Assembly (NCBI GenBank): GCA_034359265.1
Contig: CP136890.1
Coordinates: 49,991,001 to 50,055,000, forward strand
Source of the DNA: Canna indica
Taxonomy: Eukaryota; Streptophyta; Magnoliopsida; Zingiberales; Cannaceae
Direction of reading: 5' to 3'
DNA length: 64,000 nucleotides
In this document: piece by piece, positions 1 through 13,300 of the stretch
Numbering within the stretch: position 1 is the first letter of the stretch
How the letters are laid out: every line of letters begins with the position of its first letter
The notes under the pieces: model-generated
What the model saw: the letters and a program-made list of their open reading frames with translations, nothing else
What the model was told of the DNA's origin: nothing
Databases searched by the model: none
Translations under genes and position numbers: made by a program

Positions 1-324
1 TTCGAATAGAATCTTGAACGAAGCCGACTGATTGAACTTCGGGGTATCGACTCGAAACGCACAGCAATCTGAGTCCCGAGCGACTCCAGAACAATCACTG
101 TGATGGGAGAAGTTGTTAATCGAGTTATTTTTGATAGACTAATGCAAAGAATTGCAAGATTTTTCGAAGAGAATCTTGAACGAAGCTGACTGATTGAACT
201 ACGGGGTATCGACTCGAAACGCCTAGCAATCTGAGTCCCGAGCGACTCCAGAACATTCACTGAGATGGGAGAAGTTGTTAATCGAGTTATTTTTGACAGG
301 CTAATGCAAAGAATTACACGCTTT

Positions 325-3300
325 TTCGAACAGAATGCTGAACGAAGCCGACTGATTGAACTTCGGGGTATCGGCTCGAAACGCACGGCAATCTGAGTCC
401 CGACCGACTCCAGAAGATTCACTGTGATGAGATAAGTTGTTAATCGAGTCATTTTTGACAGACTAATGCAAAGAATTGCAAGATTTTTCGAAGAGAATCT
501 TGAACGAAGCCGACTGATTGAACTTCGGGGTATCGACTCGAAACGCCCAGCAATCTGAGTCCCGAGCGACTCCAGAACATTCACTGTGATGAGATAAGTT
601 GTTAATCGAGTCATTTTTGACAGACTAATGCAAAGAATTACACGGTTTTACGAACAGAATGCTGAACGAAGCCGACTGATTGAACTTCGGGGTATCGGCT
701 CGAAACGCCAAGCAATCTGAGTCCCGAGCGACTCCAGAACATTCACTGTGATGGGAGAAGTTGTTAATCGAGTTATTTTTGACAGACTAATGTAAAGAAT
801 TGCAAGATTTTTCGAATAGAATCTTGAACGAAGCTGACTGATTGAACTTCGGGGTATCAGCTTGAAACGCCCAGCAATCTGAGTCCCGAGCGACTCCAGA
901 ACATTCACTGAGATGGGAGAAGTTGTTAATCGAGTTATTTTTGACAGACTAATGCAAAGAATTACACGGTTTTACGAACAGAATGCTGAACGAAGCCGAC
1001 TGATTGAACTTCGGGGTATCGGCTCGAAACGCCAAGCAATCTGAGTCCCGAGCGACTCCAGAACATTCACTGTGATGGGAGAAGTTGTTAATCGAGTTAT
1101 TTTTGACAGACTAATGCAAAGAATTGCAAGATTTTTCGAACAGAATCTTGAACGAAGCGGACTGATTGAACTTCGGGGTATCAGCTCGAAACGCCCAGCA
1201 ATCTGAGTCCCGAGCGACTCCAGAACATTTACTGAGATGGGAGAAGTTGCTAATTGAGTTATTTTTGATAGACTAATGCATTGAATTGCAAGATTTTTCG
1301 AATAGAATCTTGAACGAAGCCGACTGATTGAACTTCGGGGTATCGGCTCGAAACGCACAGCAATCTGAGTCCCGAGCGACTCCAGAACATTCACTGTGAT
1401 GGGAGAAGTTGTTAATCGAGTTATTTTTGACAGACTAATGCAAAGAATTACACGCTTTTTCGAACAGAATGCTGAACGAAGCCGACTGATTGAACTTCGA
1501 GGTATCGGCTCGAAACGCACGGCAATCTGAGTCCCGACCGACTCCAGAAGATTCACTGTGATGAGATAAGTTGTTAATCGAGTCATTTTTGACAGACTAA
1601 TGCAAAGAATTGCAAGATTTTTCGAAGAGAATCTTGAACGAAGCCGACTGATTGAACTTCGGGGTATCGACTCGAAACGCCCAGCAATCTGAGTCCCGAG
1701 CGACTCCAGAACATTCACTGTGATGAGTTAAGTTGTTAATCGAGTCATTTTTGACAGACTAATGCAAAGAATTGTAAGATTTTTCGAAGAGAATCTTGAA
1801 CGAAGCTGACTGATTGAACTACGGGGTATCGACTCGAAACGCTTAGCAATCTGAGTCCCGAGCGACTCCAGAACATTCACTGTGATGGGAGAAGTTGTTA
1901 ATCGAGTTATTTTTGACAGACTAATGCAAAGAATTGCAAGATTTTTCGAATAGAATCTTGAACGAAGCCGACTGATTGAACTTCGGGGTATCAGCTCGAA
2001 ACGCCCAGCAATATGAGTCCCGAGCGACTCCAGAACATTCACTGAGATGGGAGAAGTTGTTAATTGAGTTATTTTTTATAGACTAATGCATTGAATTGCA
2101 AGATTTTTCGAATAGAATCTTGAACGAAGCCGACTGATTGAACTTCGGGGTATCGGCTCGAAACGCACAGCAATCTGAGTCCCGAGCGACTCCAGAACAT
2201 TCACTGTGATGGGAGAAGTTGTTAATCGAGTTATTTTTGACAGACAAATGCAAAGAATTGCAAGATTTTTCGAAGAGAATCTTGAATGAAGCCGACTTAT
2301 TGAACTACGGGGTATCGACTCGAAACGCCCAGCAATCTGAGTCCCGAGCGACTCCAGAACATTCACTTTGATGGGAGAAGTTGTTAATCGAGTTATTTTT
2401 GACAGGCTAATGCAAAGAATTACACGCTTTTTCGAACAGAATGTTGAACGAAGCCGACTGATTGAACTTCGGGGTATCGGCTCGAAACGCACGGCAATCT
2501 GAGTCCCGACCGACTCCAGAAGATTCACTGTGATGAGATAAGTTGTTAATCGAGTCATTTTTGACAGACTAATGCAAAGAATTGCAAGATTTTTCGAAGA
2601 GAATCTTGAACGAAGCCGACTGATTGAACTTCGGGGTATCGACTCGAAACGCCCAGCAATCTGAGTCCCGAGCGACTCCAGAACATTCACTGAGATGGGA
2701 GAAGTTGTTAATCGAGTTATTTTTGACAGACTAATGCAAAGAATTACACGGTTTTACGAACAGAATGCTGAACGAAGCCGACTGATTGAACTTCGGGGTA
2801 TCGGCTCGAAACGCCAAGCAATCTGAGTCCCGAGCGACTCCAGAACATTCACTGTGATGGGAGAAGTTGTTAATCGAGTTATTTTTGACAGACTAATGTA
2901 AAGAATTGCAAGATTTTTCGAATAGAATCTTGAACGAAGCCGACTGATTGAACTTCGGGGTATCAGCTTGAAACGCCCAGCAATCTGAGTCCCGAGCGAC
3001 TCCAGAACATTCACTGAGATGGGAGAAGTTGTTAATCGAGTTATTTTTGACAGACTAATGCAAAGAATTACACGGTTTTACGAACAGAATGCTGAACGAA
3101 GCCGACTGATTGAACTTCGGGGTATCGGCTCGAAACCCCAAGCAATCTGAGTCCCGAGCGACTCCAGAACATTCACTGTGATGGGAGAAGTTGTTAATCG
3201 AGTTATTTTTGACAGACTAATGCAAAGAATTGCAAGATTTTTCGAACAGAATCTTGAACGAAGCGGACTGATTGAACTTCGGGGTATCAGCTCGAAACGC

Positions 3301-4046
3301 CCAGCAATCTGAGTCCCGAGCGACTCCAGAACATTTACTGAGATGGGAGAAGTTGCTAATTGAGTTATTTTTGATAGACTAATGCATTGAATTGCAAGAT
3401 TTTTCGAATAGAATCTTGAACGAAGCCGACTGATTGAACTTCGGGGTATCGGCTCGAAACGCACAGCAATCTGAGTCCCGAGCGACTCCAGAACATTCAC
3501 TGTGATGGGAGAAGTTGTTAATCGAGTTATTTTTGACAGACTAATGCAAAGAATTACACGCTTTTTCGAACAGAATGCTGAACGAAGCCGACTGATTGAA
3601 CTTCGGGGTATCGGCTCGAAACGCACGGCAATCTGAGTCCCGACCGACTCCAGAAGATTCACTGTGATGAGATAAGTTGTTAATCGAGTCATTTTTGACA
3701 GACTAATGCAAAGAATTGCAAGATTTTTCGAAGAGAATCTTGAACGAAGCCGACTGATTGAACTTCGGGGTATCGACTCGAAACGCCCAGCAATCTGAGT
3801 CCCGAGCGACTCCAGAACATTCACTGTGATGAGATAAGTTGTTAATCGAGTCATTTTTGACAGACTAATGCAAAGAATTGTAAGATTTTTCGAAGAGAAT
3901 CTTGAACGAAGCTGACTGATTGAACTACGGGGTATCGACTCGAAACGCTTAGCAATCTGAGTCCCGAGCGACTCCAGAACATTCACTGTGATGGGAGAAG
4001 TTGTTAATCGAGTTATTTTTGACAGGATAATGCAAAGAATTACACG
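325..4046. repeat. 13-monomer (2,106-bp) tandem duplication
   Basis: The order of monomer variants from about 325 to 1940 recurs at 2431 to 4046 with an offset of 2106 bp (13 x 162). Markers include the acggttttacgaacagaat monomers at 649 and 973, matched at 2755 and 3079, the unusual gaacagaatcttg hybrid at 1135, matched at 3241, and the ttgtaagat plus cgcttagc monomer at 1783, matched at 3889. The match breaks at the next monomer (1945 against 4051). Confidence 0.8.
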
Positions 4047-7000
4047 CTTTTATGAACAGAATGCTGAACGAAGCCGACTGATTGAACTTCGGGGTATCGG
4101 CTCGAAACGCACAGCAATCTGAGTCCCGAGCGACTCCAGAACATTCACTGTGATGGGAGAAGTTGTTAATCGAGTTATTTTTGATAGACTAATGCAAAGA
4201 ATTACACGCTTTTTCGAACAGAATGCTGAACGAAGCCGACTGATTGAACTTCGGGGTATCGGCTCGAAACGCACGGCAATCTGAGTCCCGACCGACTCCA
4301 GAAGATTCACTGTGATGAGAAAAGTTGTTAATCGAGTCATTTTTGACAGACTAATGCAAAGAATTGCAAGATTTTTCGAAGAGAATCTTGAACGAAGCCG
4401 ACTGATTGAACTTCGGGGTATCGACTCGAAACGCCCAGCAATCTGAGTCCCGAGCGACTCCAGAACATTCACTGTGATGGGAGAAGTTGTTAATCGAGTT
4501 ATTTTTGACAGGATAATGCAAAGAATTACACGCTTTTACGAACAGAATGCTGAACGAAGCCGACTGATTGAACTTCGGGGTATCGGCTCGAAACGCACAG
4601 CAATCTGAGTCCCGAGCGACTCCAGAACATTCACTGTGATGGGAGAAGTTGTTAATCGAGTTATTTTTGACAGACTAATGCAAAGAATTACACGCTTTTT
4701 CGAACAGAATGCTGAACGAAGCCGACTGATTGAACTTCGGGGTATCGGCTCGAAACGCACGGCAATCTGAGTCCCGACCGACTCCAGAAGATTCACTGTG
4801 ATGAGATAAGTTGTTAATCGAGTCATTTTTGACAGACTAATGCAAAGAATTGCAAGATTTTTCGAAGAGAATCTTGAACGAAGCCGACTGATTGAACTTC
4901 GGGGTATCGACTCGAAACGCCCAGCAATCTGAGTCCCGAGCGACTCCAGAACATTCACTGTGATGAGATAAGTTGTTAATCGAGTCATTTTTGACAGACT
5001 AATGCAAAGAATTGTAAGATTTTTCGAAGAGAATCTTGAACGAAGCTGACTGATTGAACTACGGGGTATCGACTCGAAACGCTTAGCAATCTGAGTCCCG
5101 AGCGACTCCAGAACATTCACTGTGATGGGAGAAGTTGTTAATCGAGTTATTTTTGACAGACTAATGCAAAGAATTGCAAGATTTTTCGAATAGAATCTTG
5201 AACGAAGCCGACTGATTGAACTTCGGGGTATCAGCTTGAAACGCCCAGCAATATGAGTCCCGAGCGACTCCAGAACATTCACTGAGATGGGAGAAGTTGT
5301 TAATTGAGTTATTTTTTATAGACTAATGCATTGAATTGCAAGATTTTTCGAATAGAATCTTGAACGAAGCCGACTGATTGAACTTCGGGGTATCGGCTCG
5401 AAACGCACAACAATCTGAGTCCCGAGCGACTCCAGAACATTCACTGTGATGGGAGAAGTTGTTAATCGAGTTATTTTTGACAGACAAATGCAAAGAATTG
5501 CAAGATTTTTCGAAGAGAATCTTGAATGAAGCCGACTTATTGAACTACGAGGTATCGACTCGAAACGCCCAGCAATCTAAGTCCCGAGCGACTCCAGAAC
5601 ATTCACTGTGATGGGAGAAGTTGTTAATCGAGTTATTTTTGACAGGCTAATGCAAAGAATTACACGCTTTTACGAACAGAATGCTGAACGAAGCCGACTG
5701 ATTGAACTTCGGGGTATCGGCTCGAAACGCACGGCAATCTGAGTCCCGACCGACTCCAGAAGATTCACTGTGATGAGAAAAGTTGTTAATCGAGTCATTT
5801 TTGACAGACTAATGCAAAGAATTGCAAGATTTTTCGAAGAGAATCTTGAACGAAGCCGACTGATTGAACTTCGGGGTATCGACTCGAAACGCCCAGCAAT
5901 CTGAGTCCCGAGCGACTCCAGAACATTCACTGTGATGGGAGAAGTTGTTAATCGAGTTATTTTTGACAGGATAATGCAAAGAATTACACGCTTTTACGAA
6001 CAGAATGCTGAACGAAGCCGACTGATTGAACTTCGGGGTATCGACTCGAAACGCCCAGCAATCTGAGTCCCGAGCGACTCCAGAACATTCACTGTGATGG
6101 GAGAAGTTGTTAATCGAGTTATTTTTGACAGACTAATGCAAAGAATTACACGGTTTTACGAACAGAATGCTGAATGAAGCCGACTGATTGAACTTCGGGG
6201 TATCGGCTCGAAACGCCCAGCAATCTGAGTCCCGACCGACTCCAGAACATTCATTGTGATGGGAGAAGTTGTTAATCGAGTTATTTTTGACAGACTAATG
6301 CAAAGAATTGCACGATTTTTCGAATCGAATCTTGAACGAAGCCGAATGATTGAACTTCGGGGTATCAGCTCGAAACGCCCAGCAATCTGAGTCCCGAGCG
6401 ACTCTAGAACATTCACTGAGATGGGAGAAGTTGTTAATGGAGTTATTTTTGATAGACTAATGCATTGAATTGCAAGATTTTTCGAATAGAATCTTGAACG
6501 AAGCCGACTTATTGAACTACGGGGTATCGACTCGAAACGCACAGCAATCTGAGTCCCGAGCGACTCCAGAACAATCACTGTGATGGGAGAAGTTGTTAAT
6601 CGAGTTATTTTTGACAGACTAATGCTAAGAATTGCTAGATTTTTCGAATAGAATCTTGAACGAAGCCGACTGATTGAACTTCGGGGTATCGGCTCGAAAC
6701 GCACGGCAATCTGAGTCCCGACCGACTCCAGAAGATTCACTGTGATGAGAAAAGTTGTTAATCGAGTCATTTTTGACAGACTAATGCAAAGAATTGCAAG
6801 ATTTTTCGAAGAGAATCTTGAACGAAGCCGACTGATTGAACTTCGGGGTATCGACTCGAAACGCCCAGCAATCTGAGTCCCGAGCGACTCCAGAACATTC
6901 ACTGTGATGGGAGAAGTTGTTAATCGAGTTATTTTTGACAGGATAATGCAAAGAATTGCAAGATTTTTCGAATAGAATCTTGAACGAAGCCGACTGATTG

Positions 7001-10000
7001 AACTTCGGGGTATCAGCTTGAAACGCCCAGCAATATGAGTCCCGAGCGACTCCAGAACATTCACTGAGATGGGAGAAGTTGTTAATTGAGTTATTTTTTA
7101 TAGACTAATGCATTGAATTGCAAGATTTTTCGAATAGAATCTTGAACGAAGCCGACTGATTGAACTTCGGGGTATCGGCTCGAAACGCACAACAATCTGA
7201 GTCCCGAGCGACTCCAGAACATTCACTGTGATGGGAGAAGTTGTTAATCGAGTTATTTTTGACAGACAAATGCAAAGAATTGCAAGATTTTTCGAAGAGA
7301 ATCTTGAATGAAGCCGACTTATTGAACTACGAGGTATCGACTCGAAACGCCCAGCAATCTAAGTCCCGAGCGACTCCAGAACATTCACTGTGATGGGAGA
7401 AGTTGTTAATCGAGTTATTTTTGACAGGCTAATGCAAAGAATTACACGCTTTTACGAACAGAATGCTGAACGAAGCCGACTGATTGAACTTCGGGGTATC
7501 GGCTCGAAACGCACGGCAATCTGAGTCCCGACCGACTCCAGAAGATTCACTGTGATGAGAAAAGTTGTTAATCGAGTCATTTTTGACAGACTAATGCAAA
7601 GAATTGCAAGATTTTTCGAAGAGAATCTTGAACGAAGCCGACTGATTGAACTTCGGGGTATCGACTCGAAACGCCCAGCAATCTGAGTCCCGAGCGACTC
7701 CAGAACATTCACTGTGATGGGAGAAGTTGTTAATCGAGTTATTTTTGACAGGATAATGCAAAGAATTACACGCTTTTACGAACAGAATGCTGAACGAAGC
7801 CGACTGATTGAACTTCGGGGTATCGACTCGAAACGCCCAGCAATCTGAGTCCCGAGCGACTCCAGAACATTCACTGTGATGGGAGAAGTTGTTAATCGAG
7901 TTATTTTTGACAGACTAATGCAAAGAATTACACGGTTTTACGAACAGAATGCTGAACGAAGCCGACTGATTGAACTTCGGGGTATCGGCTCGAAACGCCC
8001 AGCAATCTGAGTCCCGACCGACTCCAGAACATTCATTGTGATGGGAGAAGTTGTTAATCGAGTTATTTTTGACAGACTAATGCAAAGAATTGCACGATTT
8101 TTCGAATCGAATCTTGAACGAAGCCGAATGATTGAACTTCGGGGTATCAGCTCGAAACGCCCAGCAATCTGAGTCCCGAGCGACTCTAGAACATTCACTG
8201 AGATGGGAGAAGTTGTTAATGGAGTTATTTTTGATAGACTAATGCATTGAATTGCAAGATTTTTCGAATAGAATCTTGAACGAAGCCGACTTATTGAACT
8301 ACGGGGTATCGACTCGAAACGCACAGCAATCTGAGTCCCGAGCGACTCCAGAACAATCACTGTGATGGGAGAAGTTGTTAATCGAGTTATTTTTGACAGA
8401 CTAATGCTAAGAATTGCTAGATTTTTCGAATAGAATCTTGAACGAAGCCGACTGATTGAACTTCGGGGTATCGGCTCGAAACGCCCAGCAATCTGAGTCC
8501 CGACCGACTCCAGAACATTCATTGTGATGGGAGAAGTTATTAATCGAGTTATTTTTGACAGACTAATGCAAAGAATTGCAAGATTTTTCGAATAGAATCT
8601 TGAACGAAGCCGACTGATTGAACTTCGGTGTATCAGCTCGAAACGCCCAGCAATATGAGTCCCGAGCGACTCCAGAACATTCACTGAGATGGGAGAAGTT
8701 GTTAATTGAGTTATTTTTTATAGACTAATGCATTGAATTGCAAGATTTTTCGAATAGAATCTTGAACGAAGCCGACTAATTGAACTTCGGGGTATCGGCT
8801 CGAAACGCACAGCAATCTGAGTCCCGAGCGACTCCAGAACATTCACTGTGATGGGAGAAGTTGTTAATCGAGTTATTTTTGACAGACAAATGCAAAGAAT
8901 TGCAAGATTTTTCGAAGAGAATCTTGAATGAAGCCGACTTATTGAACTACGGGGTATCGACTCGAAACGCACAGCAATCTGAGTCCCGAGCGACTACAGA
9001 ACATTCACTTTGATGGGAGAAGTTGTTAATCGAGTTATTTTTGACAGGCTAATGCAAAGAATTACACGCTTTTTCGAACAGAATGCTGAACGAAGCCGAC
9101 TGATTGAACTTCGGGGTATCGGCTCGAAACGCACGGCAATCTGAGTCCCGACCGACTCCAGAAGATTCACTGTGATGAGATAAGTTGTTAATCGAGTCAT
9201 TTTTGACAGACTAATGCAAAGAATTGCAAGATTTTTCGAAGAGAATCTTGAACGAAGTCGACTGATTGAACTACGGGGTATCGACTCGAAACGCCCAGCA
9301 ATCTGAGTCCCGAGCGACTCCAGAACATTCACTGTGATGGGAGAAGTTGTTAATCGAGTTATTTTTGACAGACTAATGCAAAGAATTACACGGTTTTTCG
9401 AATAGAATCGTGAACGAAGCTGACTGATTGAACTACGGGGTATCAACTCGAAACGCCCAGCAATCTGAGTCCCGAGCGACTCCAGAACATTCACTGTGAT
9501 GGGAGAAGTTGTTGATCGAGTTATTTTTGACAGACTAATGCAAAGAATTACACGGTTTTTCGAATAGAATCGTGAACGAAGCTGACTGATTGAACTACGG
9601 GGTATCGACTCGAAACGCCTGGCAATCTGAGTGCCGAGCGACTCTAGAACATTCACTGAGATGGGAGAAGTTGTTAATTGAGTTATTTTTTATAGACTAA
9701 TGCACTGAATTGCAAGATTTTTCGAAGAGAATCTTGAATGAAGCCGACTTATTGAACTACGGGGTATCGACTCGAAACGTCTAGCAATCTGAGTCCCGAG
9801 GGACTCCAGAACATTCACTGTGATGGGAGAAGTTGTTAATCAAGTTATTTTTGACAGGCTAATGCAAAGAATTACACGCTTTTTCGAACAGAATGCTGAA
9901 CGAAGCCGACTGATTGAACTTCGGGGTATCGGCTCGAAACGCACGGTAATCTGAGTCCCGACCGACTCCAGAAGATTCACTGTGATGAGATAAGTCGTTA

Positions 10001-10320
10001 ATCGAGTCATTTTTGACAGACTAATGCAAAGAATTGCAAGATTTTTCGAAGAGAATCTTGAACGAAGCCGACTGATTGAACTACGGGGTATCGACTCGAA
10101 ACGCCCAGCAATCTGAGTCCCGAGCGACTCCAGAACATTCACTGTGATGGGAGAAGTTGTTAATCGAGTTATTTTTGACAGACTAATGCAAAGAATTACA
10201 CGGTTTTTCGAATAGAATCGTGAACGAAGCTGACTGATTGAACTACGGGGTATCGACTCGAAACGCCCAGCAATCTGAGTCCCGAGCGACTCCAGAACAT
10301 TCACTGTGATGGGAGAAGTT
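3950..10320. repeat. Long segmental duplication, copy 1 (partner 19665-25710)
   Basis: Variant order in this segment matches 19665-25710. The offset is 15,714 bp (97 monomers) for the left part (for example 4051 with 19765, and 5671 with 21385) and 15,390 bp (95 monomers) for the right part (for example 7453 with 22843, 8101 with 23491, 9841 with 25231). The change of offset by two monomers reflects an internal 11-mer here against a 9-mer in the partner. Confidence 0.8.
5185..8486. repeat. 11-monomer (1,782-bp) tandem duplication
   Basis: Monomers from 5185 recur from 6967 with an offset of 1782 bp (11 x 162). Shared rare markers are caatatgag (5185/6967 monomers), acaacaatctgag (5347/7129), caatctaagtcc (5509/7291), ttcgaatcgaatc (6319/8101) and the gctaagaattgctag monomer (6643/8425). 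The copies diverge after about 8486, where the second copy continues into a different monomer order. Confidence 0.8.
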
Positions 10321-13300
10321 GTTAATCGAGTTATTTTTGACAGACTAATGCAAAGAATTACACGCTTTTACGAACAGAATGCTGAACGAAGCCGACTGAT
10401 TGAACTTCGGGGTATCGGCTCGAAACGCACAGCAATCTGAGTCCCGAGCGACTCCAGAACATTCACTGTGATGGGAGAAGTTGTTAATCGAGTTATTTTT
10501 GACAGGATAATGCAAAGAATTACACGCTTTTACGAACAGAATGCTGAACGAAGCCGACTGATTGAACTTCGGGGTATCGGCTCGAAACGCACAGCAATCT
10601 GAGTCCCGAGCGACTCCAGAACATTCACTGTGATGGGAGAAGTTGTTAATCGAGTTATTTTTGACAGACTAATGCAAAGAATTACACGGTTTTTCGAATA
10701 GAATCGTGAACGAAGCTGACTGATTGAACTACGGGGTATCAACTCGAAACGGCCAGCAATCTGAGTCCCGAGCGACTCCAGAACATTCACTGTGATGGGA
10801 GAAGTTGTTAATCGAGTTATTTTTGACAGACTAATGCAAAGAATTACACGGTTTTTCGAATAGAATCGTGAACGAAGCTGACTGATTGAACTACGGGGTA
10901 TCAACTCGAAACGCCCAGCAATCTGAGTCCCGAGCGACTCCAGAACATTCACTGTGATGGGAGAAGTTGTTGATCGAGTTATTTTTGACAGACTAATGCA
11001 AAGAATTACACGGTTTTTCGAATAGAATCGTGAACGAAGCTGACTGATTGAACTACGGGGTATCGACTCGAAACGCCTAGCAATCTGAGTGCCGAGCGAC
11101 TCTAGAACATTCACTGAGATGGGAGAAGTTGTTAATTGAGTTATTTTTTATAGACTAATGCACTGAATTGCAAGATTTTTCGAAGAGAATCTTGAATGAA
11201 GCTGACTGATTGAACTACGGGGTATCGACTCGAAACGCCCAGCAATCTGAGTCCCGAGCGACTCCAGAACATTCACTGTGATGGGAGAAGTTGTTAATCG
11301 AGTTATTTTTGACAGACTAATGCAAAGAATTACACGGTTTTTCGAATAGAATCGTGAACGAAGCTGACTGATTGAACTACGGGGTATCAACTCGAAACGG
11401 CCAGCAATCTGAGTCCCGAGCGACTCCAGAACATTCACTGTGATGGGAGAAGTTGTTAATCGAGTTATTTTTGACAGACTAATGCAAAGAATTACACGGT
11501 TTTTCGAATAGAATCGTGAACGAAGCTGACTGATTGAACTACGGGGTATCAACTCGAAACGCCCAGCAATCTGAGTCCCGAGCGACTCCAGAACATTCAC
11601 TGTGATGGGAGAAGTTGTTGATCGAGTTATTTTTGACAGACTAATGCAAAGAATTACACGGTTTTTCGAATAGAATCGTGAACGAAGCTGACTGATTGAA
11701 CTACGGGGTATCGACTCGAAATGCCTAGCAATCTGAGTGCCGAGCGACTCTAGAACATTCACTGAGATGGGAGAAGTTGTTAATTGAGTTATTTTTTATA
11801 GACTAATGCACTGAATTGCAAGATTTTTCGAAGAGAATCTTGAATGAAGCTGACTGATTGAACTACGGGGTATCGACTCGAAACGCCCAGCAATCTGAGT
11901 CCCGAGCGACTCCAGAACATTCACTGTGATGGGAGAAGTTGTTAATCAAGTTATTTTTGACAGGCTAATGCAAAGAATTACACGCTTTTTCGAACAGAAT
12001 GCTGAACGAAGCCGACTGATTGAACTTCGGGGTATCGGCTCGAAACGCACGGTAATCTGAGTCCCGACCGACTCCAGAAGATTCACTGTGATGAGATAAG
12101 TCGTTAATCGAGTCATTTTTGACAGACTAATGCAAAGAATTGCAAGATTTTTCGAAGAGAATCTTGAACGAAGCCGACTGATTGAACTACGGGGTATCGA
12201 CTCGAAACGCCCAGCAATCTGAGTCCCGAGCGACTCCAGAACATTCACTGTGATGGGAGAAGTTGTTAATCGAGTTATTTTTGACAGACTAATGCAAAGA
12301 ATTACACGGTTTTTCGAATAGAATCGTGAACGAAGCTGACTGATTGAACTACGGGGTATCGACTCGAAACACCCAGCAATCTGAGTCCCGAGCGACTCCA
12401 GAAGATTCACTGTGATGAGATAAGTCGTTAATCGAGTCATTTTTGACAGACTAATGCAAAGAATTGCAAGATTTTTCGAATAGAATCTTGAACGAAGCCG
12501 ACTGATTGAACTTCGGGGTATCGGCTCGAAACGCCCAGCAATCTGAGTCCCAAGCGACTCCAGAACATTCACTATGATGGGAGAAGTTGTTAATCGAGTT
12601 ATTTTTGACAGACTAATGCAAAGAATTGCAAGATTTTTCGAAGAGAATCTTGAACGAAGCCGACTGATTGAACTACGGGGTATCGACTCGAAACGCCCAG
12701 CAATCTGAGTCCCGAGCGACTCCAGAACATTCACTGTGATGGGAGAAGTTGTTAATCGAGTTATTTTTGACAGACTAATGCAAAGAATTGCAAGATTTTT
12801 CGAATAGAATCTTGAACGAAGCCGACTGATTGAACTACGGGGTATCGACTCGAAACGCCCAGCAATCTGAGTCCCGAGCGACTCCAGAACATTCACTGAG
12901 ATGGGAGAAGGTGTTAATTGAGTTATTTCTGATAGACTAATGCATTGAATTGCAAGATTTTTCGAATAGAATCTTGATCGAAGTCGACTGATTGAACTTC
13001 GGGGTATCGGCTCGAAACGCCCAGCAATCTGAGTCCCAAGCGACTCCAGAACATTCACTGAGATGGGAGAAGTTGTTAATTGTGTTATTTTTGATAGACT
13101 AATGCATTGAATTGGAAGATTTTTCGAATAGAATCTTGAACGAAGCCGACTGATTGAACTTCGGGATATCGGCTCGAAACGCACAACAATCTGAGTCCCG
13201 ACCGATTCCAGAACATTCATTGTGATGACATAAGTTGTTAATCGAGTCATTTTTGACAGACTAATGCAAAGAATTGCAAGATTTTTCGAATAGAATCTTG

